A stretch of DNA of 21,710 nt from an archaeon. GTDB taxonomy: Archaea > Nanobdellota > Nanobdellia > Pacearchaeales > GW2011-AR1. Below, in pieces: positions 1 to 7,072 of this stretch. The stretch's first letter is position 1; each line of letters begins with the position of its first letter. The DNA is taken from NCBI GenBank assembly GCA_030593225.1, contig JAUVHP010000006.1, forward strand, positions 1 through 21,710. Reading direction: 5' to 3'. Below the pieces are notes generated by a model. That model had not been told where the DNA came from. It saw nothing but the letters and a program-made list of their open reading frames with translations, and made no database searches. A program made the translations under genes and the position numbers.

Positions 1-2733
1 ATAAAAAATTACATTAAACAACAAAAAGCATTAGGACTAAGTTATGATTGGTCAAGAATAATTAATACAGCATCTCCTGAATTCTATAAATGGGACCAAT
101 GGATTTTTTTAAAAATGTTTGAAAAAGGAATTGCGTATAAAAAGAAAGCTCCTGTTAATTGGTGTTCAAAATGTGAAACAGTTTTAGCAAACGAACAGGT
201 TGTAGACGGAAAATGCTGGAGACACGAGGACACAGAAGTAGAAACTAAAAATTTAGAACAATGGTTTTTCAAAATTACAGACTATACAGAAGAGCTTCTT
301 GACAAATTAGATGAACTTGATTGGCCACAAAGAACAAAAACAATGCAAAAAAATTGGATTGGAAAAAGTTATGGGACTGAAATTTTGTTTGAGGTTGAAA
401 ATAAAAATAAAATTTCAAATGTTGTAATTATTCATGGGAGTAATCAAAAAGACCAAGAAAAAATCAAGAAAGGTTTTCCTCCACAAAATAAAAGAAGTTG
501 GTTTTCTTGGATAAAAAAAGAATTAGAAAAAAATAAAATAAAAACATTTACTCCCTTAATGCCTGAAAATTGGACCCCTAAATATAAAGATTGGAAAAAA
601 GAATTAGAAAAAAACGAAATTAATAAAAATAGTATTTTAGTTGGAACTAGTGCAGGAGGAGCTTTCTTAGTTAGGTGGCTTGGAGAAACAAATATTAAGA
701 TTAAGAAATTAATTTTAATTGCCCCAGCAATTACTAATAAGAAAAAAGAAAATTGGGAATTAGACGAGTTTTATAATTTTAAAATTAATAAGAATATTTT
801 AAATAAAGTTTCTAAAATTGTTTTGATTGAATCTGATAATGATTCCGAAAGTATTATTGAATCTTGTAAAATTTATTCTAAAGAACTTAGTGTTAAGCCA
901 ATCGTCTTAAAAAATAGAGGGCATTTTTGTCAAAGAACTGTAAATGAAAAAATGGAATTCCCAGAACTTTTAAAAGAAATAACCACAAAACAAAAATTCC
1001 CAATTTTCACAACAAGACCAGACACAATTTATGGAGTTACATTTATGGTTATCTCGGCACAACATCAAAAATTAAATGAACTTGTTACAAAAAAACAAGA
1101 AAAAGAAGTTGAAAAATTCTTAAAAAAATTAAAATCTGTCTCAGAAAAAAATCAAGAGAACTTAGAAAAAGAAGGGGTTTTTACAGGAAGCTATGCAATC
1201 AATCCAATTAACAATGAAAAAGTTCCAATTTACGCAGGGAATTTTGTTGTTGCAGATTATGGTTCAGGAATGGTAATGGCAGTTCCAGCACACGACAAAA
1301 GGGACTTTGAATTTGCTAAGAAATATAAAATTCCAATTAAAGTTGTTATACATCCAAAAAACTATGAAGAAGAACAAAACAAAATTACAGAAGCTTATAC
1401 TAAAGAAGGTGTTTTAATTAATTCAGAAAAATTTAATGGAATCTTAAACATAGATGCAAAAGATAAAATAACAAAATACTTACAAGAAAAAGCCCTTGCA
1501 AAAAAAGCAGTTCAATATAAATTGAAAGATTGGCTTATCTCACGTCAAAGATATTGGGGAACTCCAATTCCAATTATTTATTGTGATAAATGTGGAATTG
1601 TTTCTGTTCCTGAAAAAGATTTACCAATAAAACTTCCTAAAAAAGTTACATTTGGAAAAGGAAATCCTCTTTTAACAAACAAAGAATTTGTAAATACAAA
1701 ATGTCCAAAATGTAATAGTAAAGCAAAAAGAGAAACAGATACAATGGACACATTTGTAAATTCATCGTGGTATTATCTTAGATACTGCGACTCCAATAAC
1801 AACAAAGAAATTTTCAGTAAAGAAAAAGCAAACTACTGGTGTCCAATTGATACTTATGTTGGAGGAGCAGAACACGCATGCATGCATTTAATCTATTTCA
1901 GATTTTACACAAAGTTCTTAAGAGATTTAGGAATTTTAAATTTTGACGAACCTGCAAAAAAACTTTTCCACCAAGGAATGCTTCACGCATCTGATGGAAG
2001 AAAAATGTCAAAATCATTCGGCAATGTAATTAATCCTTTAGATATAATCTCAAAATATGGGACTGATTCATTACGTCTAGCACTTATGTCATTTGCTTCT
2101 CCAGACAAAGACACAAATTGGGACGAAAAAGTATTAACTGGAAGTTATAAATTTCTTAATAAAATTTATGAATATTTTCAAAATGTAAAAATTGGCAAAG
2201 CAGATAAAAAAACAGAAAACAAACTAAACAAAACAATAAAAGAAGTGACAAACCAGATTGAAAATTTCAAATATAATTTAGCAATAATAAAAATTAGAGA
2301 ATTATTTAATTCACTTCCACAAGAAACATCAAAAGAAGTTTTAGAAAAATCATTAAAATTACTTCATCCATTTTGCCCACACATAACAGAAGAACTTTGG
2401 GAAAAAATCAAATCAAAAAAATTAATTGTTCAATCAGATTGGCCAAAATCAGAAGAACAAAAAATTGATGCTTCAATTGATCAACAAGAAGAATCTATTG
2501 AAAAACTTACGCAGGATATTAATCACTTAACAAAACTATTTTCTAATAAGAAAAAATCATTTGTGTATGTATTGCCAAATGAAATTGAAATGTATAAGGA
2601 AAATCTTGAGACAATAAAGAAAAAAATCACAATAGAAATTGAAATTTTTGCAACAAATGACAAAAACAAATACGATCCAGAAAATAAATCTAAAAAATCA
2701 AAACCAGGAAAACCTGCGATTTATTTAGAATGA
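1..2733 (+). CDS. leuS: Leucyl-tRNA synthetase, bacterial type, with inserted hydrolase domain (5' partial)
   Basis: Charges tRNA-Leu with leucine in the cytoplasm (class I synthetase). The frame is open from base 1, so the N-terminus with the HIGH motif (roughly 110 residues by comparison with E. coli LeuRS) lies outside the window. Visible bacterial-LeuRS landmarks in order are LGLSYDWSR (window residues 12-20), NWCSKCETVLANEQV, MQKNWIGKSYG, the CP1 editing domain with TTRPDT (bases 1009-1026) and PAHDKRD (about 1285-1305), LKDWLISRQRYWGTPIP, a CxxC...CxxC zinc module, KMSKS (2002-2016), the anticodon-binding domain, and a C-terminus ending KPGKPAIYLE. The large leucine-specific insertion found before KMSKS in E. 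coli LeuRS is absent. About 190 extra residues, an alpha/beta-hydrolase domain, interrupt the start of CP1 (listed separately). No stop or frameshift breaks the frame across the insertion. The stop overlaps the next start by four bases (ATGA). Confidence 0.97.
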   Translation: MKNYIKQQKALGLSYDWSRIINTASPEFYKWDQWIFLKMFEKGIAYKKKAPVNWCSKCETVLANEQVVDGKCWRHEDTEVETKNLEQWFFKITDYTEELLDKLDELDWPQRTKTMQKNWIGKSYGTEILFEVENKNKISNVVIIHGSNQKDQEKIKKGFPPQNKRSWFSWIKKELEKNKIKTFTPLMPENWTPKYKDWKKELEKNEINKNSILVGTSAGGAFLVRWLGETNIKIKKLILIAPAITNKKKENWELDEFYNFKINKNILNKVSKIVLIESDNDSESIIESCKIYSKELSVKPIVLKNRGHFCQRTVNEKMEFPELLKEITTKQKFPIFTTRPDTIYGVTFMVISAQHQKLNELVTKKQEKEVEKFLKKLKSVSEKNQENLEKEGVFTGSYAINPINNEKVPIYAGNFVVADYGSGMVMAVPAHDKRDFEFAKKYKIPIKVVIHPKNYEEEQNKITEAYTKEGVLINSEKFNGILNIDAKDKITKYLQEKALAKKAVQYKLKDWLISRQRYWGTPIPIIYCDKCGIVSVPEKDLPIKLPKKVTFGKGNPLLTNKEFVNTKCPKCNSKAKRETDTMDTFVNSSWYYLRYCDSNNNKEIFSKEKANYWCPIDTYVGGAEHACMHLIYFRFYTKFLRDLGILNFDEPAKKLFHQGMLHASDGRKMSKSFGNVINPLDIISKYGTDSLRLALMSFASPDKDTNWDEKVLTGSYKFLNKIYEYFQNVKIGKADKKTENKLNKTIKEVTNQIENFKYNLAIIKIRELFNSLPQETSKEVLEKSLKLLHPFCPHITEELWEKIKSKKLIVQSDWPKSEEQKIDASIDQQEESIEKLTQDINHLTKLFSNKKKSFVYVLPNEIEMYKENLETIKKKITIEIEIFATNDKNKYDPENKSKKSKPGKPAIYLE
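418..984 (+). other. Alpha/beta-hydrolase (RBBP9/YdeN-like) domain inserted in the LeuRS editing domain
   Basis: This in-frame segment has no counterpart in ordinary LeuRS, where the strand GVEITFNV is followed after about ten residues by TTRPDT. Here GTEILFEVEN is followed by a complete domain that starts NVVIIHGS, has a nucleophile elbow GTSAGG (Ser at 649-651), a candidate acid in ESDND (Asp at 835-837) and a RGHF histidine (922-924). LeuRS sequence resumes at FPIFTTRPDT. Spacing between the three catalytic residues matches the free-standing paralogue at 3140-3715 to within one residue, and both proteins share long blocks such as LMPE-W-PKYK-WKKE and FLVRWLG. The fold assignment is from family knowledge. 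An active hydrolase is inferred from the intact triad. The substrate is unknown. Confidence 0.9.
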
Positions 2734-3143
2734 ACAATTATTATGAATTTTTAGAAGGAACAAATGATTATCTAGCAATTAAATTAAAATTAAGAACAGG
2801 AAGAATACTAAGAAATCTTTTTTTGCCAAAAAAATTATTTTTTGAATTGAAAGAAGAAGGAAAAGAAATTAGAGGTTTTTTAAAATACGAATTTATAGGT
2901 AATAGTTTGCTATTAGATTGTATTTCCGTAGAAGGTGTTTCTGGAGATTCATTATTTATGGCTCGTAAACAAAAAGAATATTTTTTAGAAAAAGAATGTA
3001 AAAAAACAGATTCACATTTTCCAACAATTATTGGAACCGGAAATGGAATTATTTATTTGCCAAAAGATATGATTGGACAAAAAGAAAATCTCATAAAACT
3101 TTGGAAGATTTATTTTAATAAAATGGAGGAATTTTTAAAATGA
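2730..3143 (+). CDS. Conserved-looking hypothetical protein between leuS and the hydrolase gene
   Basis: I do not recognise this 137-residue protein. It has no signal peptide or membrane segment and reads as a compact soluble alpha/beta protein. The N-terminal half alternates strands (YLAIKLKLRTGRILRNLFLP, then LKYEFIGNSLLLDCISVEGV), followed by a charged helix with two Cys (KQKEYFLEKECKK), a glycine-rich TIIGTGNGIIYLP segment and a C-terminal amphipathic helix. It starts with ATG inside the leuS stop (ATGA overlap) and ends the same way on the next gene, so translation of all three genes is probably coupled. It may therefore act with the synthetase or the hydrolase, but nothing in the sequence shows how. 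Confidence 0.8.
   Translation: MNNYYEFLEGTNDYLAIKLKLRTGRILRNLFLPKKLFFELKEEGKEIRGFLKYEFIGNSLLLDCISVEGVSGDSLFMARKQKEYFLEKECKKTDSHFPTIIGTGNGIIYLPKDMIGQKENLIKLWKIYFNKMEEFLK
3125..3130 (+). promoter_or_regulatory. Shine-Dalgarno site for the hydrolase gene
   Basis: GGAGGA lies nine bases before the ATG at 3140, inside the end of the upstream gene. Most first genes in this window look leaderless, so this internal operon start is one of the few with a clear Shine-Dalgarno sequence, as expected for a gene translated from within a polycistronic mRNA. Confidence 0.6.
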
Positions 3144-3715
3144 ATGTAATAATTATTCACGGCTCAGGAGGAGAGGGAGATAAAAAGAAGATGAAGAAAA
3201 AGAATTTTGTGACAAAAGATAAAGAGCATTGGTTCCCATGGGTTAAAGAAAAACTAAAAAAAAGAGGAATTGTCTGTGAGGTCCCATTAATGCCTGAAAG
3301 CTGGGACCCTAAATATAAAAAATGGAAAAAAGAATTTGAAAAATTAAAAATTGATGAGAATTCTATTTTGATTGGAACAAGTGCAGGGGCAGTATTTTTA
3401 GTTAGATGGTTGGGAGATACTAAGAAGAAAATTAAAAAATTAATTTTGGTCGCTCCTGTCACTGGAAAAGAAATGTGCAATAAATGGGTATCTGAAATTG
3501 GAGAGTTCGAAATTAATTCTGAAATCAAGGATAATATTAGAGAGGTTATTATTTTTACTTCAGATAATGAATATAAAGAAAGAGTAGAAAGTGCAAAACT
3601 TTATTCTAAGGAATTTTCTGCAGAACTAATAGAGTTAGAAGGTAGAGGTCATTTTATAGAAAAGCACATGAAAACAAAAGAATTTCCAGAACTCTTAGAA
3701 AAAATTTTAGAGTAG
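3140..3715 (+). CDS. Alpha/beta hydrolase, RBBP9/YdeN-like, paralogue of the LeuRS insert
   Basis: A 191-residue small serine hydrolase, about the usual size of the RBBP9/YdeN group. It begins NVIIIHGSGG (oxyanion-loop region), has the nucleophile elbow GTSAG with Ser81, a probable acid Asp142 (TSDNE) and His171 (GRGHF), so the catalytic triad is intact. No signal peptide or membrane segment is seen, so it is cytoplasmic. It is strikingly similar to the domain inserted in LeuRS upstream, including at DNA level around the TTAATGCCTGAAA and GGAAC-AGTGCAGG blocks, which indicates a fairly recent local duplication. The ATGA overlap with the preceding gene and a GGAGGA site place it in the leuS operon. 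The substrate is unknown. A role in aminoacyl-ester hydrolysis linked to LeuRS is only a hypothesis. Confidence 0.9.
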   Translation: MNVIIIHGSGGEGDKKKMKKKNFVTKDKEHWFPWVKEKLKKRGIVCEVPLMPESWDPKYKKWKKEFEKLKIDENSILIGTSAGAVFLVRWLGDTKKKIKKLILVAPVTGKEMCNKWVSEIGEFEINSEIKDNIREVIIFTSDNEYKERVESAKLYSKEFSAELIELEGRGHFIEKHMKTKEFPELLEKILE

Positions 3716-3730
3716 TTATATTTTTATAAC
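3715..3730 (+). promoter_or_regulatory. TATA box / short hairpin before the transglutaminase-like gene
   Basis: GTTATA-TTTT-TATAAC is a perfect 6-bp inverted repeat starting at the last base of the hydrolase stop codon. The TTTTTATAA core is centred about 24 bases before the ATG at 3750, a spacing that fits a leaderless archaeal promoter. The hairpin with T-tract could also end transcription of the leuS operon. Confidence 0.45.
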
Positions 3731-3749
3731 TTCATTAACATACTAAAAT

Positions 3750-4832
3750 ATGTTTGATGAAAAAAGAGGTCGACAAAAATTTTTACCAATTCCAAAAATA
3801 AATATTAATCCATTTATCAAACCACTAATGTATTTAATTTTAACAGGATTATTATTCGCATTAATATATTACACAATAATTGTAATAAATCCATTAAAAA
3901 ATTGCATTGACGATACCCCAACTGGAGAATGCTCCTCAATAAAACCATTTTATTGTGCAAATGGAAAATTAGTGAGAAGGGCATCAGTTTGCGGATGTTC
4001 AGAGGTTGCATTCGGAGAAGAAGAATATTGTGTTTCAAAATATCAAAATCAATCAAAAGAAATATTTCTCAAATACATTTTAAAAGGTAAAGAAGGAGAA
4101 ATAAAATATACAGTATATAACGGGCTTGTTGAATATTTATCAAATCTTCCAATATCTATTTCATATGAAAATGGAGAAATGCCATTAAGAAGAGATTTTA
4201 AAATTAAAAAAATATATGATGAAGAACAAAAAGAATTAATTCTCCCACTTATTCTAAAGATACAAGAAATAACTCCAAATAAAGAAGACCAATTTAGAAT
4301 CGCAGTGAGTTTAGTACAAAAAATAGAATTTGGATTTTCAAACAAAACTGAAATAACATTCGGTAAACAAATTGCCCATCAAAGATATCCTTATGAAGTT
4401 TTATATGATGAAAAAGGAATCTGTGGGGAAAAATCAGAATTATTAGTTTTATTATTAAAAGAATTAGGATATGAAACAATTATATTTTATCACCAAAAAG
4501 AAAATCACGAATCAGTTGGAGTTAAATGTCCAGAAGAATACAGCCATCAAAATACAGGGTACTGTTTTATTGAAACAACAGGACCCTCAATAATTACAAA
4601 CGACCAAATAAATTATATTGAGGGAACAACACTTACTTCAATTCCAGAAATAATATTAATCTCTCAGGGAAAAGCACTTAATGAAAATATGTATGAATAC
4701 AAAGACGCACAAACAATAATTAAAATAGATACTAAAATAAACAAAGAAGGAAGATTAAATCCTTTAGAAATTTATCAGTTAAAAAAACTTAAAGAAAAAT
4801 ATGGTTTAGTAGATTATTACGACCCAAGATAA
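3750..4832 (+). CDS. Membrane-anchored transglutaminase-like cysteine protease/peptidase
   Basis: A 360-residue protein with a short basic N-terminus, one membrane segment at about 26-47, and an extracellular or pseudoperiplasmic domain. Directly after the membrane segment is a cysteine-rich linker (about 51-93: GECSS-KPFYCANG-L then CGC). This type of CSDGT/GxCSS/CGC module recurs in archaeal surface proteins. Residues 210-280 match the transglutaminase core: RYPYEVLYDEKGICGEKS with Cys225, then NHESVGV with His253, then YCFIETT with Glu275 where the family usually has Asp. This fold covers peptidases and cross-linking enzymes, and the target here is unknown, possibly surface proteins or peptides. 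The C-terminus ends in a charged helix. It is probably transcribed alone from the TATA box at 3715-3730. Confidence 0.75.
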   Translation: MFDEKRGRQKFLPIPKININPFIKPLMYLILTGLLFALIYYTIIVINPLKNCIDDTPTGECSSIKPFYCANGKLVRRASVCGCSEVAFGEEEYCVSKYQNQSKEIFLKYILKGKEGEIKYTVYNGLVEYLSNLPISISYENGEMPLRRDFKIKKIYDEEQKELILPLILKIQEITPNKEDQFRIAVSLVQKIEFGFSNKTEITFGKQIAHQRYPYEVLYDEKGICGEKSELLVLLLKELGYETIIFYHQKENHESVGVKCPEEYSHQNTGYCFIETTGPSIITNDQINYIEGTTLTSIPEIILISQGKALNENMYEYKDAQTIIKIDTKINKEGRLNPLEIYQLKKLKEKYGLVDYYDPR

Positions 4833-4865
4833 TTTTTTTAAATATTTAAATTTTTATTCAAGTGT

Positions 4866-4900
4866 GGCTTTACTTTGACCAAGCCTGAGCGAAGTATAAG
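4866..4900. repeat. REP-like imperfect palindrome at a convergent gene junction
   Basis: On the plus strand CTTTACTTTG and CGAAGTATAAG form imperfect inverted arms around ACCAAGCCTGAG, and GGCTT/AAGCC offers an alternative pairing. The CCTGAGCGAAG part resembles the widespread CTGAGCGAAG-type intergenic palindromes of many prokaryotic genomes. It sits between the convergent ends of the transglutaminase-like gene and alaS. It is a single copy in this window, so the repeat status is inferred. Confidence 0.35.
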
Positions 4901-4919
4901 GTGCTTTTACAAAAGCACC
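4900..4919 (-). terminator. Hairpin across the alaS stop codon
   Basis: GGTGCTTTT and AAAAGCACC are perfect 9-bp arms separated by two bases. The alaS stop codon (4907-4909) lies at the tip. It could help end transcription or protect the mRNA 3' end. No long T-tract follows on the minus strand, so a strict intrinsic-terminator reading is weak. T-rich sequence at 4833-4858 would serve the plus-strand gene. Confidence 0.4.
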
Positions 4920-6652
4920 GCCTTTATTCTTCTAACACCCTCGCCAACAGATTTTTGTTTCTGAATTTTAAAATGCCCTAATTCGCATAAATTCTCAACA
5001 TGGGGGCCAGCACAAATCTCTTTAGAAAAATCTCCAATAGTATAAACTGAAACTTTCTCACCATATTTTTCATCAAATATTCCTAAGGCACCTTTTTTCT
5101 TTGCTTCAGCAGGAGTCATTTCTTCACAAACAACCTCACAAGATTTTTGAATTTGTGCATTAACTAAATCTTCAACCTCTTTAATTTCTTCATCAGTTAA
5201 TTTCCTTGGAAAAGAAAAATCCAATCTTAATCTCTCAGAAGTAATATTGCTGCCTTTTTGAATTATATTTTCATCTTTCAAAACATCTCTTAATGCAGAT
5301 AAAATTAAATGTGCTGCAGTATGCAATTTTGTCGTCGCAACAGAATCATCTGCCAACCCAGATTTAAATTTTCCTGCCGAAGCTGTTCTAGATAAATCCT
5401 GATGTTTTTTCAATTCTTTTTTAAATTCTTTTTCATCAATCTTAATTCCTTTCTCTTCAGCAAATTCCTTAATAATCTCAATTGGAAATCCAAAACTCTG
5501 GAACAATAAAAAACAATCTTTTCCACAAATATTCTTTTTACCTTCTGCAAATTTTCCAAACTTTCTTAAACCTTTTTCTAAAGTCAAATTAAATCTCTCT
5601 TCCTCTTTTTTTAATTCTTCTAAAATACTTATTTTATTTTTCTTTAAACTTTCATAATCATTATAAATTTCAAAAACAGGTTCTGCGACTTTAAAAGTAA
5701 AATCATAAATTCCAATAACTTTTCCATATCTAATAGCTCTTCTAATTAACCTTCGCAAAACATATCCTTGTTCAGAATTTCCCGGAACAATTCCATCACC
5801 AATAATAAAAACAGCTGCCTTAATATGGTCTGCAATAATTCTCATTTCTTTTTCATTTCCAGTATATTTTTTCCCAGACAATTTTTCAATTTTTTCAATT
5901 ATAGGTTTAAAACAAGAAGTCAAATAATTATCTTTTATTCCATCAAGAGATGCAATCATTCTTTCAACCCCCATTCCAGTATCAACATTTTTTTGTTCTG
6001 CTAAATTATATTTTCCTTTTTCGTCTTTAACATATTCCATAAAAACATCATTCCAAATTTCCACCCAATTTTCATTTTCAGTATCAAATTTTTTGTATGC
6101 AGAATTATCATTATCTTTCCAATAAAAAATTTCACTATCAGGACCACACGGACCTGTTTTTCCAGCAGGACCCCACCAATTATCTTCTTTATCTAAAAAA
6201 ACAATTCTCTCTTCTTTAATTCCCAAACTTTTCCAAATTTTAAATGACTCTTTATCTTTTGAAGCATTTTTATCTCCTTTAAAACAAGTTACCGCCAATC
6301 TCTCAACAGGAATTTTCAAAACTTCTGTCAAAAATTCAAAACTCCAATTAATAGCATCTTCTTTAAAATAATCTCCAAAACTCCAATTACCCAACATCTC
6401 AAAAAAAGTATGATGCGTAGTATCTCCAACTTCCTCTATATCTCCTGTCCGAATACATCTTTGAACATTGCAAACTCTTTTTCCAGAAGGATGTTTTTGC
6501 CCAAGAAGATATTGAACCAATGGGTGCATTCCCGCAGTAATAAATAAAACAGTTGGGTCATTCTCAGGAATCAAAGACGAATTAATAATCTCTTTATGAC
6601 CTTTACTTTCAAAAAATTTAATATACTTTTTAACAAATTGTTTTCTATCCAT
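4907..6652 (-). CDS. alaS: Alanyl-tRNA synthetase, short form
   Basis: A class II synthetase that charges tRNA-Ala. The 581-residue protein carries the catalytic core (ITAGMHPLVQYLLG, GDTTHHTFFEMLGNWSFGDY, GPAGKTGPCGPDSE, GMGVERM, the YVLRRLIRRA helix) and the editing domain with its metal ligands: HTAAH (His444, His448) and CAGPH (Cys547, His551). It stops soon after FKIQKQKSVGEGVRRIKAVLL, so the C-terminal DHHA1/C-Ala part of full-length AlaRS (about 850-900 residues) is missing. Similar short forms are known from CPR bacteria and some DPANN archaea, so this looks natural and not broken. An upstream in-frame TTG exists, but ATG at 6652 is preferred because TTTTTAAAAAC is centred 26 bases ahead of it. 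It lies 54 bp downstream of two minus-strand genes. Confidence 0.96.
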   Translation of the reverse strand: MDRKQFVKKYIKFFESKGHKEIINSSLIPENDPTVLFITAGMHPLVQYLLGQKHPSGKRVCNVQRCIRTGDIEEVGDTTHHTFFEMLGNWSFGDYFKEDAINWSFEFLTEVLKIPVERLAVTCFKGDKNASKDKESFKIWKSLGIKEERIVFLDKEDNWWGPAGKTGPCGPDSEIFYWKDNDNSAYKKFDTENENWVEIWNDVFMEYVKDEKGKYNLAEQKNVDTGMGVERMIASLDGIKDNYLTSCFKPIIEKIEKLSGKKYTGNEKEMRIIADHIKAAVFIIGDGIVPGNSEQGYVLRRLIRRAIRYGKVIGIYDFTFKVAEPVFEIYNDYESLKKNKISILEELKKEEERFNLTLEKGLRKFGKFAEGKKNICGKDCFLLFQSFGFPIEIIKEFAEEKGIKIDEKEFKKELKKHQDLSRTASAGKFKSGLADDSVATTKLHTAAHLILSALRDVLKDENIIQKGSNITSERLRLDFSFPRKLTDEEIKEVEDLVNAQIQKSCEVVCEEMTPAEAKKKGALGIFDEKYGEKVSVYTIGDFSKEICAGPHVENLCELGHFKIQKQKSVGEGVRRIKAVLL

Positions 6653-6672
6653 CAAAACTAAAAGAAAAAATT

Positions 6673-6683
6673 GTTTTTAAAAA
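6673..6683 (-). promoter_or_regulatory. TATA box of alaS
   Basis: Read on the minus strand, TTTTTAAAAAC is centred 26 bases before the alaS ATG at 6652, the spacing of a leaderless archaeal promoter. alaS can thus be transcribed independently of the gene pair upstream. Confidence 0.55.
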
Positions 6684-6706
6684 TTGTTATATAATAAATA
6701 ATAAAA

Positions 6707-7072
6707 CTACTGCAAGGATTTCAATTTATATCTAATCTCTTCAAGTTGCGAATCCACATCAGAACCATATTTTATTTCTTGCTCTTCTTTAATTTTATTT
6801 AAATCAACTTTTTCTTCTTCAATATCTTTAAGAATTTTAGGAAGTTTATATTTCGGAAGAATTCTTTTTAATTGTCTAAGTAAACTAAGATATTCTTTTG
6901 TTCTTAAATATAATTTCAATCTTAATTTTAATTCTTCAGACCTTAAAGAATGATAATTTGTTACAGTTTTAACAGCTTCTAAAAGGTCCATCTCTAAAGA
7001 AAGTAAATCTCTTTTAGCAATAACAGCTTCGTCATATTGAAATCCAACATGGATTAAAATTTCTTCACTCAT
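6707..7072 (-). CDS. Conserved hypothetical helical protein, partner of the 7069-7605 gene
   Basis: A 121-residue, almost entirely alpha-helical, charged protein with heptad-like leucines (DLLSLEMDLLEAVKTV, LKLRLKLYLRTKEYLSLL, LKRILPKYKLPKIL) and an acidic-basic coiled-coil C-terminus. There is no signal peptide or membrane segment. It overlaps the upstream gene by four bases (ATGA), so the two are translated together and probably form a coiled-coil complex. I recall similar pairs in DPANN genomes but cannot name a function. Confidence 0.8.
   Translation of the reverse strand: MSEEILIHVGFQYDEAVIAKRDLLSLEMDLLEAVKTVTNYHSLRSEELKLRLKLYLRTKEYLSLLRQLKRILPKYKLPKILKDIEEEKVDLNKIKEEQEIKYGSDVDSQLEEIRYKLKSLQ

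Noticed and set aside
418..984. A frameshift or mis-assembly joining two genes at the LeuRS insert
   Set aside because: The frame is continuous, LeuRS resumes at the expected residue, and the insert is diverged from the downstream paralogue, so it is not a simple misassembled copy of that gene. Read mapping would still be a useful confirmation.
3157..3528. A 123-codon frame on the minus strand
   Set aside because: It is antisense to the hydrolase gene, which has clear family motifs in its own frame.
4858..4919. A fourth copy of the three-copy hairpin element, suggested by GCGAAGTATAA resembling AACGAAGTATAAACC
   Set aside because: The outer stem, the GACRAGGC loop and the spacing are absent. 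Only a short stretch matches, so it is treated as a separate REP-like palindrome.
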